DNA from: Planosporangium mesophilum
GTDB taxonomy: Bacteria > Actinomycetota > Actinomycetes > Mycobacteriales > Micromonosporaceae
Assembly (NCBI RefSeq): GCF_016863255.1
Contig: NZ_BOON01000041.1
Coordinates: 29,790-93,789 of the forward strand
Length of the DNA: 64,000 bases
Direction of reading: 5' to 3'
The translations under genes were made by a program, and so were the position numbers. Shown piece by piece: positions 35,961-46,842 of this stretch. Below the pieces are notes generated by a model. It ran no database searches, was not told the origin of the DNA, and worked only from the letters and a program-made list of their open reading frames with translations. Each line of letters opens with the position of its first letter. Position 1 is the stretch's first letter.

Positions 35961-37073
35961 ATGGACGCGCGCGTACCCGAGCGTGTCAGCGTGACCGCGC
36001 ACCTGAGCGAGGTCGACATCAAGGAGATCGGCCGTGAACTCGACCAGCTCCGCGACGAGATCACCGCCAGCCTAGGCGAGAGCGACGCCCGCTACATCCA
36101 CCGGGTCATCGCCGTCCAGCGCGGCCTGGAGGCGACCGGCCGCACCCTGCTGATGGTGTCGATCCTGCCGCCGGCCTGGCTGGCGGGCACCGCCTGTCTG
36201 GCCGTGGCGAAGATCCTGGAGAACATGGAGATCGGCCACAACGTCCTGCATGGACAGTGGGACTGGATGCGCGACCCCGAAATCCACTCGACCACCTGGG
36301 AGTGGGATTCCGCTACGCCGGCCGACATGTGGAAACGCTCGCACAACGTCGTGCACCACACCTACACCAACATTCTCGGCAAGGACCGCGACATCGGCTA
36401 CGCCGCCCTGCGGGTCAGTCCCGAGCAGCCCTGGCACCCGATCTACCTCACCCAACCGCTCTACAACGCGATCCTGGCGGCCTTCTTCGAATGGGGCATC
36501 GCCATCTACGACGCCGAGCTCGAACGCGCCTGGCGCGGGGAGAAGAGCTGGACCGAGGCGCTGACCCAGTTGGGTGGTGTCGCGCGCAAGGCGGGCCGAC
36601 AGGTGATCAAGGACTACGTGGCGTTCCCGCTACTGGCCGGCCCGTCCTTCCTGCCGACCCTGCTGGGCAACGCCGCCGCGAACGCCGCCCGCAACGTCTG
36701 GTCGCACACGGTCATCTTCTGCGGCCACTTCCCCGACGGCGCCGAGGTCTTCACCGAAGACCGACTCAACGGCGAGACCCGCGGCGAGTGGTACATCCGC
36801 CAACTGCTCGGGTCCGCGAACATCACCGGCGGCCCGCTGCTGCACCTCATGACCGGAAACCTCAGCCACCAGATCGAACACCACCTGTTCCCCGACCTGC
36901 CCAGCAACCGCTACGCCGAGATCGCCCCCAGAGTGCGCGAGCTGTGTCAGCGCTACGGCCTGCGCTACAACACCGGCTCGTTGCTGCGCCAGACGGCCAG
37001 CGTCTGGAAGAACGTCCTGCGCCTCGCGCTGCCTGGGCCCAAACCCCGGCCGGCGGACGATCGGTCGAGCTGA
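35961..37073 (+). CDS. Membrane acyl-CoA delta-9 desaturase (DesA3-like)
   Basis: The 370-residue membrane diiron enzyme has the three histidine boxes: GHNVLHGQWDW (His93, His97), HNVVHHTYTN (His128, 132, 133) and SHQIEHHLFPD (His303, 307, 308). Two hydrophobic pairs separate them. It probably introduces a double bond into stearoyl/palmitoyl-CoA for membrane fluidity, with electrons from the reductase encoded just upstream. CGGAGG precedes ATG 35961 by a good distance. Confidence 0.92.
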   Translation: MDARVPERVSVTAHLSEVDIKEIGRELDQLRDEITASLGESDARYIHRVIAVQRGLEATGRTLLMVSILPPAWLAGTACLAVAKILENMEIGHNVLHGQWDWMRDPEIHSTTWEWDSATPADMWKRSHNVVHHTYTNILGKDRDIGYAALRVSPEQPWHPIYLTQPLYNAILAAFFEWGIAIYDAELERAWRGEKSWTEALTQLGGVARKAGRQVIKDYVAFPLLAGPSFLPTLLGNAAANAARNVWSHTVIFCGHFPDGAEVFTEDRLNGETRGEWYIRQLLGSANITGGPLLHLMTGNLSHQIEHHLFPDLPSNRYAEIAPRVRELCQRYGLRYNTGSLLRQTASVWKNVLRLALPGPKPRPADDRSS

Positions 37074-37110
37074 GGAGCGGACAGCCAGGCACGGAGAGTC
37101 ATCGGCCACG

Positions 37111-37433
37111 CGTGGAGTCGGCAGATGCGGGGCGGATTCGACATCGCCCGGGAACTGGCCGCCGGCCTGGCCGACGGGCAGCCGCGGCAGGGCGCTTCAT
37201 CCGGCACTTCGCCGCCGACCGGCTGACGCCAGCGGACCGGCTGACGCCACTGGCCGGCGGCGAGGGCTGGACCGACGCCGAACTGTACGCTGCCGAGCGC
37301 CGGTCGGGGCCATCGCCGCGATCCTGCTCGCCCTGCGCGACGCCACCGGCGGGCGGCCGCAATGCCACTTCGAATGGTCCGAGGGCAGCCCGATCATGCA
37401 CCTCTGCGGTACCTTCAGTCCTCGAAGCGTCCC
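37111..37433 (+). pseudogene. Frameshifted remnant of an unidentified protein
   Basis: Short stretches in different plus-strand frames read as protein: RGGFDIARELAAGLADGQ, then RHFAADRLTPADRL and GWTDAELYAAERR, then AILLALRDATGGRPQCHFEW and GSPIMHL. Together they look like one gene broken by at least two frameshifts. I do not recognise the family. It ends against the rox stop codon. Confidence 0.4.
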
Positions 37434-39101
<1,668 letters not shown>

Positions 39102-39133
39102 CTACGCTGCCGGCCGGATCGAGCGCGTTGACG

Positions 39134-39769
39134 TCATCTTTGAACGGCCCAGGAACGCGTCATCGCGACGATCCGCTCGGCTACGGCATCGGGGTCTACG
39201 AGCTGGTGCAGGTGCAGGCCGGGCAGGTGTTCCACGGGCCACCCGCGCCGCGCCGCCTCCTCGGCCTCCGCCACGTACGCCTCGCTGAATCGCAGGTAAC
39301 CGCACGGCTTCGCGTCCCAGCCGGGCGGCCCGGGGATCTGCTCCTCGAAGTACCCGATCGGCAGCCGTGGCACTTCGGCGGAGACCGCGGCACGCGTCTC
39401 CTCGTCCGGGAACAGCGGCGCCAGGTCGGCGTCACCCCACCATTCGGTCCACGGCGGCAGAAGACCGTCGCCGCCCACCATGGGCTGCAGGAAGTCGTGC
39501 ATGCGGCCGGTGTGCCCGGGTAGCCGGCCGTCGACGATGAGGCATCCGGCGACCGGGGCGGCTTCCGCGATCACCGGCACGAAGAGGCCGGCGTTGCTGT
39601 GCACGACCAGAATCGCCGGTTCGGTGATGGCGGCGGCGACCTTCTCAGCGACCGAGCGCCAGTACGGCGGTTCCAGGTCCACAAGAGACGGAACCGCGGC
39701 GTCCAGCCGGTCCGCTACGGGACCCCAGGTCAGTGGACCCACCAGGGGACTGTGCACCAGTGTGAACAT
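39134..39769 (-). CDS. Alpha/beta-hydrolase-like protein
   Basis: The 211-residue protein begins MFTLVHSPLVGPLTWGPVAD, the oxyanion strand-turn, and has VVHSNAGLFVPVIAEA, where Ser in HSNAG takes the place of the nucleophile elbow. LHLHQLVDPDAVAE supplies a late His. The lid is short. Members of this type are often annotated as hydrolases with unknown substrates. Upstream frame extension to 39832 crosses a C9G5 run and is unlikely. Confidence 0.65.
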   Translation of the reverse strand: MFTLVHSPLVGPLTWGPVADRLDAAVPSLVDLEPPYWRSVAEKVAAAITEPAILVVHSNAGLFVPVIAEAAPVAGCLIVDGRLPGHTGRMHDFLQPMVGGDGLLPPWTEWWGDADLAPLFPDEETRAAVSAEVPRLPIGYFEEQIPGPPGWDAKPCGYLRFSEAYVAEAEEAARRGWPVEHLPGLHLHQLVDPDAVAERIVAMTRSWAVQR

Positions 39770-40036
39770 CTCACCTCGCCGGACCAGTGCGGGAGCACCC
39801 CCCCCCGGGGGACGGATTCCCTGGGGCCACAAAGAAGATACTCAATCCAGGGAGCCGTGGAGGAGGAGACCGGTAACCTTCGGCCCGCCGGGAATCGAGC
39901 ACGTCCGGTACTACCTGTGGCAGCATCGGGATCGTGTGACACGCCCTTCGGCGAAGTTGACGGTGTTTGGTGAACTCGGTGCCCACATGGACCGCGGTGC
40001 CGGGGCCAGATCGTTCTGTAGGAAGCAGGAGGATGC

Positions 40037-40396
40037 ATGGCACTGGGGCGGGTGCTGGTGGTCGGGCTCGATCCCGTCAGGATTCCGGGCTGGGATCCTG
40101 AGCCGGTCGTGGCGGCGATAACACGCGGTCAGGCCCGTTTCGACGATCATGGTATCGAGGCCGACTTGTGCTTGGTGGCGCCCGACGAGAACGCCGAAGC
40201 AGCGATTGTCGAGGCGCTGACCCGAAAGGACTACGCCTGCGTGGTGGTTGGGGGCGGTATCCGCAAGCACGAGCCGTTGGTCGAATTCTTCGAGAAGGTG
40301 GTCAACCTGGTCCGGCAGCATGCTCCCGGTGCGGCCATCGCCTTCAATAGCAGCCCCGAGGACACCGCCGACGCCGCACTGCGGTGGCTGCGGTAG
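40037..40396 (+). CDS. Small alpha/beta (Rossmann-like) hypothetical protein
   Basis: The 119-residue protein alternates strands and helices: GRVLVVGLDPVRIPGWDPEP, EADLCLVAPDENAEAAI, YACVVVGGGIRKHEPL and AAIAFNSSPEDTADAAL. This resembles a receiver-like or flavodoxin-like fold without phospho-acceptor residues. Function is unknown. An RBS (AGGAGGATGC) precedes ATG 40037. Confidence 0.65.
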   Translation: MALGRVLVVGLDPVRIPGWDPEPVVAAITRGQARFDDHGIEADLCLVAPDENAEAAIVEALTRKDYACVVVGGGIRKHEPLVEFFEKVVNLVRQHAPGAAIAFNSSPEDTADAALRWLR

Positions 40397-40663
40397 GCCA
40401 GCAGGGCACAGCGTCCGGCCCGCGCCATCAAGGCCGATTGCCACCGCGCGCAAGGCGGTCCTGCAGAAAGTCTCCAAGTAGCCGCGACGAGGCGCGCCGG
40501 CTGACGGTGCGCTCGTCACTGTCCGCATCGGACGTCCGGGTGGCCTTTCCGCACAGTGGCGCCTTTTCGGCAAGGGCAGGGATCGTCGGGGTGTTCGGCC
40601 CGCCAGTAGTACGCGTCTACCGCTGAGCGGGCCTAACCATCCGCTCCGGGGAGGGTGGTCGGG

Positions 40664-41872
40664 TCAACGCCGCCCCGGGCGCAGCCCCCAGGCGTAGCTC
40701 AGTGTCGTGAGCACCCCGACCAGTACCCACCAACCGCTCATGGCGTTCCAGTGCCACAACAGGGCAAGCAGCGCGGTGCTCAACCCCATCACGACCGCGA
40801 CAAGCCCGTTGAGTAGCCGATACCAGCCCGGCCGACGCTTGGACAGGTCCTCAAGAATGTTGTCGGGCGGCGCTTCCCGCACCGCGTGCGCCACCGCGGC
40901 CGCGAAACCAAGCCGGTCGGTGTGTCGTGCGCCCGGCACTGCGGTGGCCCACGTGGCCAGCTCCTCTGATGTCTGCCCGACCAGCTCCGCCGGTATTCTC
41001 AGCAGCCGGCACAGGGCAGCCAGTGCGTCGTCGGGCGCCAGGTCCGTGCTGCGGAGCAGCGCGACCAGGGCTGGGGCCTGCTCGGGTACCCGGAACTCCT
41101 CGGCCAGCGCCTGGCCGGCCTGTGCGGTGCTGTTCGGGGTGTTCGGCGCGTCGCCGCCCCACTCATGTGCGCCGGCGATCCGGTTGCCGCGCGTGAGGAT
41201 GAACCCGGCGGTCCGCCCCGACCACCAGTAGGCCAGGGTGGTGCGCTGCTGCTCGGCGAGTGCCATGGCCGCGTCCACCAGCGATGTCGGTTCTCCCGAA
41301 CCGTCCCACACATGCAGGCTCCACCGGGTGCCGAGCGGCACCGTCCACGCCGATTGGCGGCTCAACGGCGCATCGGCGGCGGCCGCGTCCACCGGCGCAT
41401 GCACGAGCACCACCCCGACTTCTGCGGCTACCCCGATCGGCGTGGGTGCCGGGCGGCCTGGCTCGGCGGCGGTGATGAGTTCCGGCGGTACGCCAAGGGC
41501 CCGGCATGCATCGGCCAGGCGGGCCGGCGGGTCGTACCACGGCGAGGTCGCGGTTAGCGCCCGGTGCAGCACGGTGGCGCCGTCCGGCAGTCCGAAGACC
41601 GCCACCGCCTGGACCATCTCGGGCTCTGCGCTGGCCGCGTCGAGTGGCCCGATGACGGTCCCGTCCGGGCTGTGCAGCAGCAGGCTCAGCGTCGCGTCGT
41701 CGCCGACGCGCAGCACGCAGCCGGCGGTACCGGTCGCGACGCTGAGTGCGGCGACGTCCCCCTCCACCCGGCTCCAGCCGTGGGAGGAGGCCAGAACCGA
41801 CACGGGCACGTCGGCGGCCAGGGTGGTGATGCGGTGCGGCGTGGCCCGGACGACGCGGATCTCCTCGGTCAT
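40664..41872 (-). CDS. Membrane-anchored protein of unknown function, operon with M16-like peptidase
   Basis: The 402-residue protein has a long soluble part (TEEIRVVRATPHRITTLAAD ... WTVPLGTRWSLHVWDGSGE ... RTTLAYWWSGRTAGFILTRG) and two C-terminal membrane helices (LLNGLVAVVMGLSTALLALL and WVLVGVLTTLSYAWGL). Its ATG is one base after the stop of the M16-like gene, so the two are translationally coupled. I do not recognise a family; a membrane complex with the peptidase-like protein is plausible. Confidence 0.65.
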   Translation of the reverse strand: MTEEIRVVRATPHRITTLAADVPVSVLASSHGWSRVEGDVAALSVATGTAGCVLRVGDDATLSLLLHSPDGTVIGPLDAASAEPEMVQAVAVFGLPDGATVLHRALTATSPWYDPPARLADACRALGVPPELITAAEPGRPAPTPIGVAAEVGVVLVHAPVDAAAADAPLSRQSAWTVPLGTRWSLHVWDGSGEPTSLVDAAMALAEQQRTTLAYWWSGRTAGFILTRGNRIAGAHEWGGDAPNTPNSTAQAGQALAEEFRVPEQAPALVALLRSTDLAPDDALAALCRLLRIPAELVGQTSEELATWATAVPGARHTDRLGFAAAVAHAVREAPPDNILEDLSKRRPGWYRLLNGLVAVVMGLSTALLALLWHWNAMSGWWVLVGVLTTLSYAWGLRPGRR

Positions 41873-41873
41873 C

Positions 41874-43973
41874 TCACGACCGCGCGAACAGCCGACGAAG
41901 CGCTCCACGCGGCTGCGGGTCGAACCGCTCCGCGCCATGCAGCCCCGGCCCGCGGGAGTCGAGCAGGGAACAGCCGACGGCGACGTCGGGCAGGTCGAAG
42001 ACCGCGCAGACCTGGCGCAGCAGGTCGGACACGGGCGGTTGGTCACGGCCGGGCACCGGGTCGTTGCGTACCGTCGCGAGCTCTGCCGCCTTGTCGGGTG
42101 CGCCGTACCGGGCAGCGACCCTGGCGCAGAACGCGTCCCACGCCTTGCGGTCGGCCAGGTACGCCGCCGGGTCCTCCGGCGGCGTCCAGCCCGCCGCCCA
42201 CTGCAGCCACAGAGGTTTCGCGCCTGGGCTGAGCACCGCCGCCTCGGACACGTGGTCCTCGCCCAGCAGCAGCCAGCCCGGTACGCCGGTACGCCGGACC
42301 AGGTCCCGGGCCGGTTTGACGAGTCGCCGGCCGGTCGCCGCGCTCGACGGGGGATCGAAAAGGACGATCGTTCCGAGCGGGTCGGCCACGACGAAGCCGC
42401 CTACCCGCCCGGACCGGGCCGCCGCCAGCACCGCCTCCGCGGGTGCCTTCGTCACCAGCGCGTAGGTCGAGACCGCCCGGCCGCCGCCGGCCGGCCCGGA
42501 CCTACGTTCGCTGTCGGCCTGATCGGTGGCGTCGCCGTTGACATAGCGCAGGTGCTCGGGGACTGCGGCGTCGATGGCACGTACGACCGTCTCGGCTCCC
42601 CGGTACAGCGACCGGTCGACTACCACCACGCAGCCATGAGCGCCGAACAGCAGCCGGGCGTCGCCGTCGACCTCCATGCCGACCACATCGTCGAAGCGGA
42701 CGTGGTGGACGTCCCCGTCCGGCTGGACGTAGGCGACCCCGTCGTCGGCGAGGACGAGGTAGGACCCCCGTTCGCCGGGTCCGTCCTGCTTGACACGGCC
42801 GGTGGGGCGGAAGACGGGGCCGGCCGGGACGGTCCGCCCGCGCGGGCAGCCGCCTTCCCCGACCCCTGGCAGGTCCGGCTTCACGTCTTCGGGCATGACC
42901 AGCAGCGCCGTAGGCAGGGCGGCGGCGAAGAGCCCGGCGACGTCGCCCGGCGTGAGCGCGTCGACGGCGGCGAGTCGCTCGGTCGGCGTCATCGCGCCGA
43001 AGCCGAAGAGCTCGGCCTCGGCTGCGTGGCCCAGCTCCGCTTCGACGGCGCGCGGGTCGGCGTACATTTCCCGGATCGCCTCGCGCTCGTGGTCGAGCTC
43101 CGCTGCGGTGGGCCCTTGATCGGCGAGCCGGCGCGCCTCCTCCCACAGGATCGCGGCGACGACCGCCTCGTGCCCCTGCCTGGCGTCCGCGATCAGCGTC
43201 CGTTCGACGTGATCGCCGTCGATGAGAGCGCCTGCGAGGCCGATGTCGTAGCTGACTCCGCGCTCGTGCCGCGCTCGCTGGGTGACCCGCTCGGCGAGCA
43301 CCGCCATCCCGACCGGCCAGCCGACGTGGCGTCCGGCGACCAGCGACAGTCCCACCTCGGGCGAGGCCGGCTCGGCCGACCAGAGCGGGCCGTCCTGCTG
43401 CCGCGCCGGCGGTACGTTGTGGTCGCCCCGCGGCCCCGCGGGCAGCGGGAGCCTCAGGTCGGCCGGGGGTGCTCCGGTGAGCTGGAGTACCGCGTTGCCG
43501 GCCACGAAGTACCGGGCCGCGTGGGCGCGCACGACCTCCGGCGTGATGGTGTCGAACCCCGGCCCGGCCCACGGCGCCAGACCGGGGCCCCGGATGCCGT
43601 ACCGCCGCGACAGCAGGCAGGCGGCGGTCGGATGGGTGGCGTGGCCCCCCTCGGCCGCGAGTACGCTCGCCTCGGTCGCGAGCCGGTCCAGCGGCAGGTC
43701 GGCGAGCGCCTCGCAGACCTGGCGCAGGAACGCCACGATCTGCTCCGGGCGACCGGTCGCGTAGAAGTTCGTGGCCTCCAGATCGACGCTCGCGTTGTGA
43801 TCGTGGTGCAGCCTGGGCAGCGTGCTCATCGCGAGGTGTTCGATGAGGTGGGTGACCCCGATGCTCATGAACGACTCGTCGCGGACGCCGCAGCCGAAGG
43901 TCAGGGTCGCCGTGAGCGGCGCCGGGCCCTCGGCCCACAACACGGTCACGCCGTCGATCTCTGTTCTTTCCAC
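41874..43973 (-). CDS. M16-family zinc peptidase-like protein with long C-terminal extension
   Basis: The 699-residue protein has the inverted zinc motif of the pitrilysin/M16 family in GVTHLIEHLAMS (HLIEH at 42-46) and a second M16-like half with RHERGVSYDIGLAGALIDGD, including an R/Y pair typical of substrate binding. After about residue 400 come a small beta domain (DDGVAYVQPDGDVHHVRFDD) and a helical C-terminal region. The distal Glu zinc ligand is not obvious at the usual spacing, so activity is uncertain. It may act on a secreted or surface peptide with the co-transcribed membrane protein. Confidence 0.7.
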   Translation of the reverse strand: MERTEIDGVTVLWAEGPAPLTATLTFGCGVRDESFMSIGVTHLIEHLAMSTLPRLHHDHNASVDLEATNFYATGRPEQIVAFLRQVCEALADLPLDRLATEASVLAAEGGHATHPTAACLLSRRYGIRGPGLAPWAGPGFDTITPEVVRAHAARYFVAGNAVLQLTGAPPADLRLPLPAGPRGDHNVPPARQQDGPLWSAEPASPEVGLSLVAGRHVGWPVGMAVLAERVTQRARHERGVSYDIGLAGALIDGDHVERTLIADARQGHEAVVAAILWEEARRLADQGPTAAELDHEREAIREMYADPRAVEAELGHAAEAELFGFGAMTPTERLAAVDALTPGDVAGLFAAALPTALLVMPEDVKPDLPGVGEGGCPRGRTVPAGPVFRPTGRVKQDGPGERGSYLVLADDGVAYVQPDGDVHHVRFDDVVGMEVDGDARLLFGAHGCVVVVDRSLYRGAETVVRAIDAAVPEHLRYVNGDATDQADSERRSGPAGGGRAVSTYALVTKAPAEAVLAAARSGRVGGFVVADPLGTIVLFDPPSSAATGRRLVKPARDLVRRTGVPGWLLLGEDHVSEAAVLSPGAKPLWLQWAAGWTPPEDPAAYLADRKAWDAFCARVAARYGAPDKAAELATVRNDPVPGRDQPPVSDLLRQVCAVFDLPDVAVGCSLLDSRGPGLHGAERFDPQPRGALRRLFARS

Positions 43974-44036
43974 GACGGGTGATCATAGGGTCGCGAAGGT
44001 GCACGTAGTGCGGATTTGTAGTTGAATGAGCCATTT

Positions 44037-44180
44037 TCATCCTGGCTGGTGCCGGGCTTCGATGTGGTGCAGGACAACGATGGCCTGCACGATCGCGGTG
44101 GCACGGCGCGGGCAGCGACGCAGCTTGGTCAGGATCTTCCAGCCTTTGAGGGTGGCCACTGCGCGTTCGCAAGGTGGGAC
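44037..44180 (-). mobile_element. IS5-type transposase C-terminal remnant
   Basis: The minus strand reads CERAVATLKGWKILTKLRRC, then PRRATAIVQAIVVLHHIEA and a stop. This is the C-terminal end of a DDE transposase of the IS5/ISL2 type common in actinomycetes. The rest of the element is missing. Confidence 0.75.
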
Positions 44181-44280
44181 AGAGGTGTCTAAACAAACCA
44201 GCTGTTGAGCCGGTCTCGTCGGCGGCTTCGCGCCCCGTCCCACTGCCCCCTCTCGTGAGTAGGGGCTGGCCTCCGGCACG

Positions 44281-44829
44281 ATGTCCGGCATGACCCCGTG
44301 CGCCCGTGCAAGCAACGACGAGATGGCGCCGCTTCGCGGCGAGGTGGTCACGCTGCGCTTCGACGGCCGCGAAGTCGCAGTGTGGTGGGGACCTGACGGC
44401 GACATCGACCGGCTCGCCGTCCGGGCGGGTTGTGTGCTGACTTGGCCCACGGCGGACGCCTGCGAGGAGCACGCCCTGCGGGCGGGCTGGGTCGGGTTGG
44501 GGGCCGAGGACGGCGACGACAGCATCGGGCGGTCCACGCTCGATTTCGAGCCGGCGCAGGCGTGGTTGCGCGGCCAGCGGACCACACTCGACCCTGGCTG
44601 GGCGCTGGGCCTGTGGAACTTCCAGTGGGATGTAGCGGCGAGCGTGACGGGCGCCTGGCCCGTCCTCACACGGGTGGAGGGCCGCTGCCACGACAAGCTC
44701 ACTGCCGCCAACCTGCCCTGGCTGGTCGGTGAGGACACCTACCGTCCCCGCTGGACGGCTGTCGAGATGCGCTGTGTCCGTCAGGTTCTCAGCAACGCGG
44801 TGCACGTGCTGCGCACGGCGCTGTGTTGA
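44281..44829 (+). CDS. Hypothetical protein
   Basis: The 182-residue product reads as a compact globular protein (EVVTLRFDGREVAVWWGPDG, LTWPTADACEEHALRAGW, LGLWNFQWDVAASVTG). No family is recognised. It faces a possible small ORF downstream of the ABC transporter and may have been brought here by the neighbouring IS remnant. Confidence 0.6.
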   Translation: MSGMTPCARASNDEMAPLRGEVVTLRFDGREVAVWWGPDGDIDRLAVRAGCVLTWPTADACEEHALRAGWVGLGAEDGDDSIGRSTLDFEPAQAWLRGQRTTLDPGWALGLWNFQWDVAASVTGAWPVLTRVEGRCHDKLTAANLPWLVGEDTYRPRWTAVEMRCVRQVLSNAVHVLRTALC

Positions 44830-44991
44830 CCCACGGCCTGTACCGCGGTTCACCAACACAATCGGCGGCACTTCGGACAGCTTCAGACACCAGCGATCCC
44901 ACTTTACTGCCGAACTCACCCCGATCCCCGCGACCGTCGCCCCGGTGTCACTGGCAGCGATAACGTGGCTGTTGCTGTCGAGATACGACAT
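44830..44991 (-). CDS. Candidate short peptide gene after the ABC transporter (3' end lost)
   Basis: ATG 44991 has AAGGAGA 8 nt upstream and lies 51 bp after the permease stop on the same strand. The product begins MSYLDSNSHVIAASDTGATV and continues AGIGVSSAVKWDRWCLKLSE. The frame has no stop in the gap and runs on into the antisense of the opposing gene, so the natural end appears lost. It could have encoded an exported peptide for the adjacent transporter; that is inference. Confidence 0.4.
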
Positions 44992-45041
44992 CGAACTGTC
45001 TCCTTGATGACGAAGCTCGGAAGGGCTATCGAGGGGTTGGG

Positions 45042-45890
45042 TCAGGATGCGTCGCGGCGGCTGAAGCTGAGTGCCCCGGCACCGAGCGCGACGACCACGT
45101 ACACGACGATCACGGCGGCCGCGCCGGCCTGCGACAGCAGGTACGGGTGGTTGCCACCCGCGAGCTGTGGTGTCAGGTTCGGGAGGAGGATCGAACCGAA
45201 CCGCAGCTGCCACGTCGTCGGCAGGAAGTGCGCGAAGATCGGCGCTACCAGGACGAGGCCGCCAAGGGTCACCAGCGTCGACGCGGTCGAGCGCACCACG
45301 GCTCCCAGACCCAGCGCCACGGTGCTGGTGACCATCACGACGAGCGCCGCACAGAACACCGTCGGCATCGCGTCCGTCCAGGTCGGCCAGGGGTTGAGCG
45401 GCGCAGGACGGTCGCACAGCAACAGGGTTGCGCCGGCGAAGGCCAGCAGCGCGAACAGCAACCCGCCGAGAAGGCCCACCGCGGCGGCCGTCGTCGCCTT
45501 GGCGCCCAGCAGTACCCGGCGCTGCGGCACGGCCAGCAGGCCGGGGCCGATGGAGCCGGTGGTGAACTCACTCGTGATCGACATGGCGCCGATCGATCCG
45601 ACGAAGAAGATCACGAACGGCATGACCACCACGGTCGGGTCGGCCGTCTCGTAGTTCGCCTGCTCGGCCGCCGTCGCCTGGTCGAAGGACTGGATCAGGA
45701 GGAACAGGATGAGCATCCCGAGCAGGGTTGCCGCTGCGCTGCTGGCGAGGAACGCGTACGTCGACCGGAGGGTCCGGAGCTTCATCCACTCGGCGGCCAC
45801 CGCGTCCCGGAACACCCGTGAGCGCGGCACGGTCGGGACCGCAGCGCTGCTGGTGTCCGCCGTGGCCGGACATTTTCGCAGTGTGGTCAT
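45042..45890 (-). CDS. ABC-2 type transporter permease
   Basis: The 282-residue protein has an N-terminal cytosolic part with AAEWMKLRTLRSTYAFL, the typical start of ABC-2 permeases, and six membrane segments (such as VVMPFVIFFVGSIGAMSI and VFCAALVVMVTSTVALGLG). ITSEFTTGSIGPGLLAVPQR is the conserved loop. Its start overlaps the ATPase stop (ATGA). The pair likely exports a peptide or drug, or works in a bacitracin-like detoxification module under the facing two-component system. Confidence 0.9.
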   Translation of the reverse strand: MTTLRKCPATADTSSAAVPTVPRSRVFRDAVAAEWMKLRTLRSTYAFLASSAAATLLGMLILFLLIQSFDQATAAEQANYETADPTVVVMPFVIFFVGSIGAMSITSEFTTGSIGPGLLAVPQRRVLLGAKATTAAAVGLLGGLLFALLAFAGATLLLCDRPAPLNPWPTWTDAMPTVFCAALVVMVTSTVALGLGAVVRSTASTLVTLGGLVLVAPIFAHFLPTTWQLRFGSILLPNLTPQLAGGNHPYLLSQAGAAAVIVVYVVVALGAGALSFSRRDAS

Positions 45891-46807
45891 GGTTGTGCCA
45901 CCCTCTCCGCGGCGGCCCGGTACTCGGCCGCCTCGCTGGTCATCTCCAGGTAGACGTCCTCGAGCGGGGCGCTGCGGGGCGTGAGCCCGTGGATGGGAAT
46001 CGACGCCGCCGCGGCGGCGTCGCCGATAGTGGGCGCGTCCACGCCGACCGCGACGAGCGCGCCATCCTCCGTGGCCGTGACGGACGCTCCGAGGCCGGTC
46101 AGGATGGGGGCGAGCTCGTCCGCCCGCGGGGACCGCACGAGCACGTCGCGTTCGAACCGATCGCGCATCTCCGCCATGGAGGTCTCTTCGAGCAGCCGGC
46201 CCCGGCCGATGATCAGCACGTGGTCGACGGTGAGCGCCATCTCGCTCATCAAATGGCTGGAGAGCAGCACGGTGCGGCCCTCCGCGGCCAGGGACCGCAG
46301 GGTCGAGCGGATCCACCGGATGCCGGCTGCGTCGAGCCCGTTGACCGGCTCGTCGAGCAGGACCACGGCCGGGTCGCCGAGTAGTGCGCCGGCGATCCCG
46401 AGGCGCTGCCGCATGCCGAGCGAGAATCCGCCCACCCGCTTGTGCGCCACGCTCGCCAGGCCGACCTGCTCGAGTACTGCTGTCACGCGGGCCATGCCGA
46501 TGCCGTTGCTGCGGGCCAGGCAGGCGAGGTGGTGGAAGGCGGTGCGGCCGGGGTGGGCGGCATCGGCGTCGAGCACGGCGCCCACCTCGCGCATCGGGCG
46601 GCGGATCCGGTCGTACCGGCGGTTGCCGATCAACGCCTCGCCGGAGGTCGGACGGTGCAGGCCGAGAATGATCCGTAAGGCGGTGGACTTGCCCGCCCCG
46701 TTCGGACCGAGAAAGCCGGTCACCACTCCCGGATGGACCTCGAACGACAGCCGGTCGAGTGCCGGCGTCGGTCCGTACCGCTTGGTCAGCTCGGTTACCA
46801 CGATCAC
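45887..46807 (-). CDS. ABC transporter ATP-binding protein
   Basis: The 306-residue ATPase has Walker A GPNGAGKST, signature GGFSLGMRQRLGIAGALL, Walker B VVLLDEPVNGLDAAG and the switch His in LLSSHLMSEM. A C-terminal regulatory region follows. It is of the drug/peptide exporter (DrrA/BcrA-like) group. It starts at ATG 46807 and is divergent from the histidine kinase across a 110-bp operator region. Confidence 0.92.
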   Translation of the reverse strand: MIVVTELTKRYGPTPALDRLSFEVHPGVVTGFLGPNGAGKSTALRIILGLHRPTSGEALIGNRRYDRIRRPMREVGAVLDADAAHPGRTAFHHLACLARSNGIGMARVTAVLEQVGLASVAHKRVGGFSLGMRQRLGIAGALLGDPAVVLLDEPVNGLDAAGIRWIRSTLRSLAAEGRTVLLSSHLMSEMALTVDHVLIIGRGRLLEETSMAEMRDRFERDVLVRSPRADELAPILTGLGASVTATEDGALVAVGVDAPTIGDAAAAASIPIHGLTPRSAPLEDVYLEMTSEAAEYRAAAERVAQP

Positions 46808-46842
46808 GGGAAGATGGTTCAGCGGGCGGGCGTTCCCGCGCG

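Noticed and set aside
42502..45417. A 971-codon minus-strand frame
   Set aside because: Most of it is an out-of-frame reading of the M16-like gene and antisense of other genes. Only the first codons after ATG 44991 look meaningful and are reported as a candidate.
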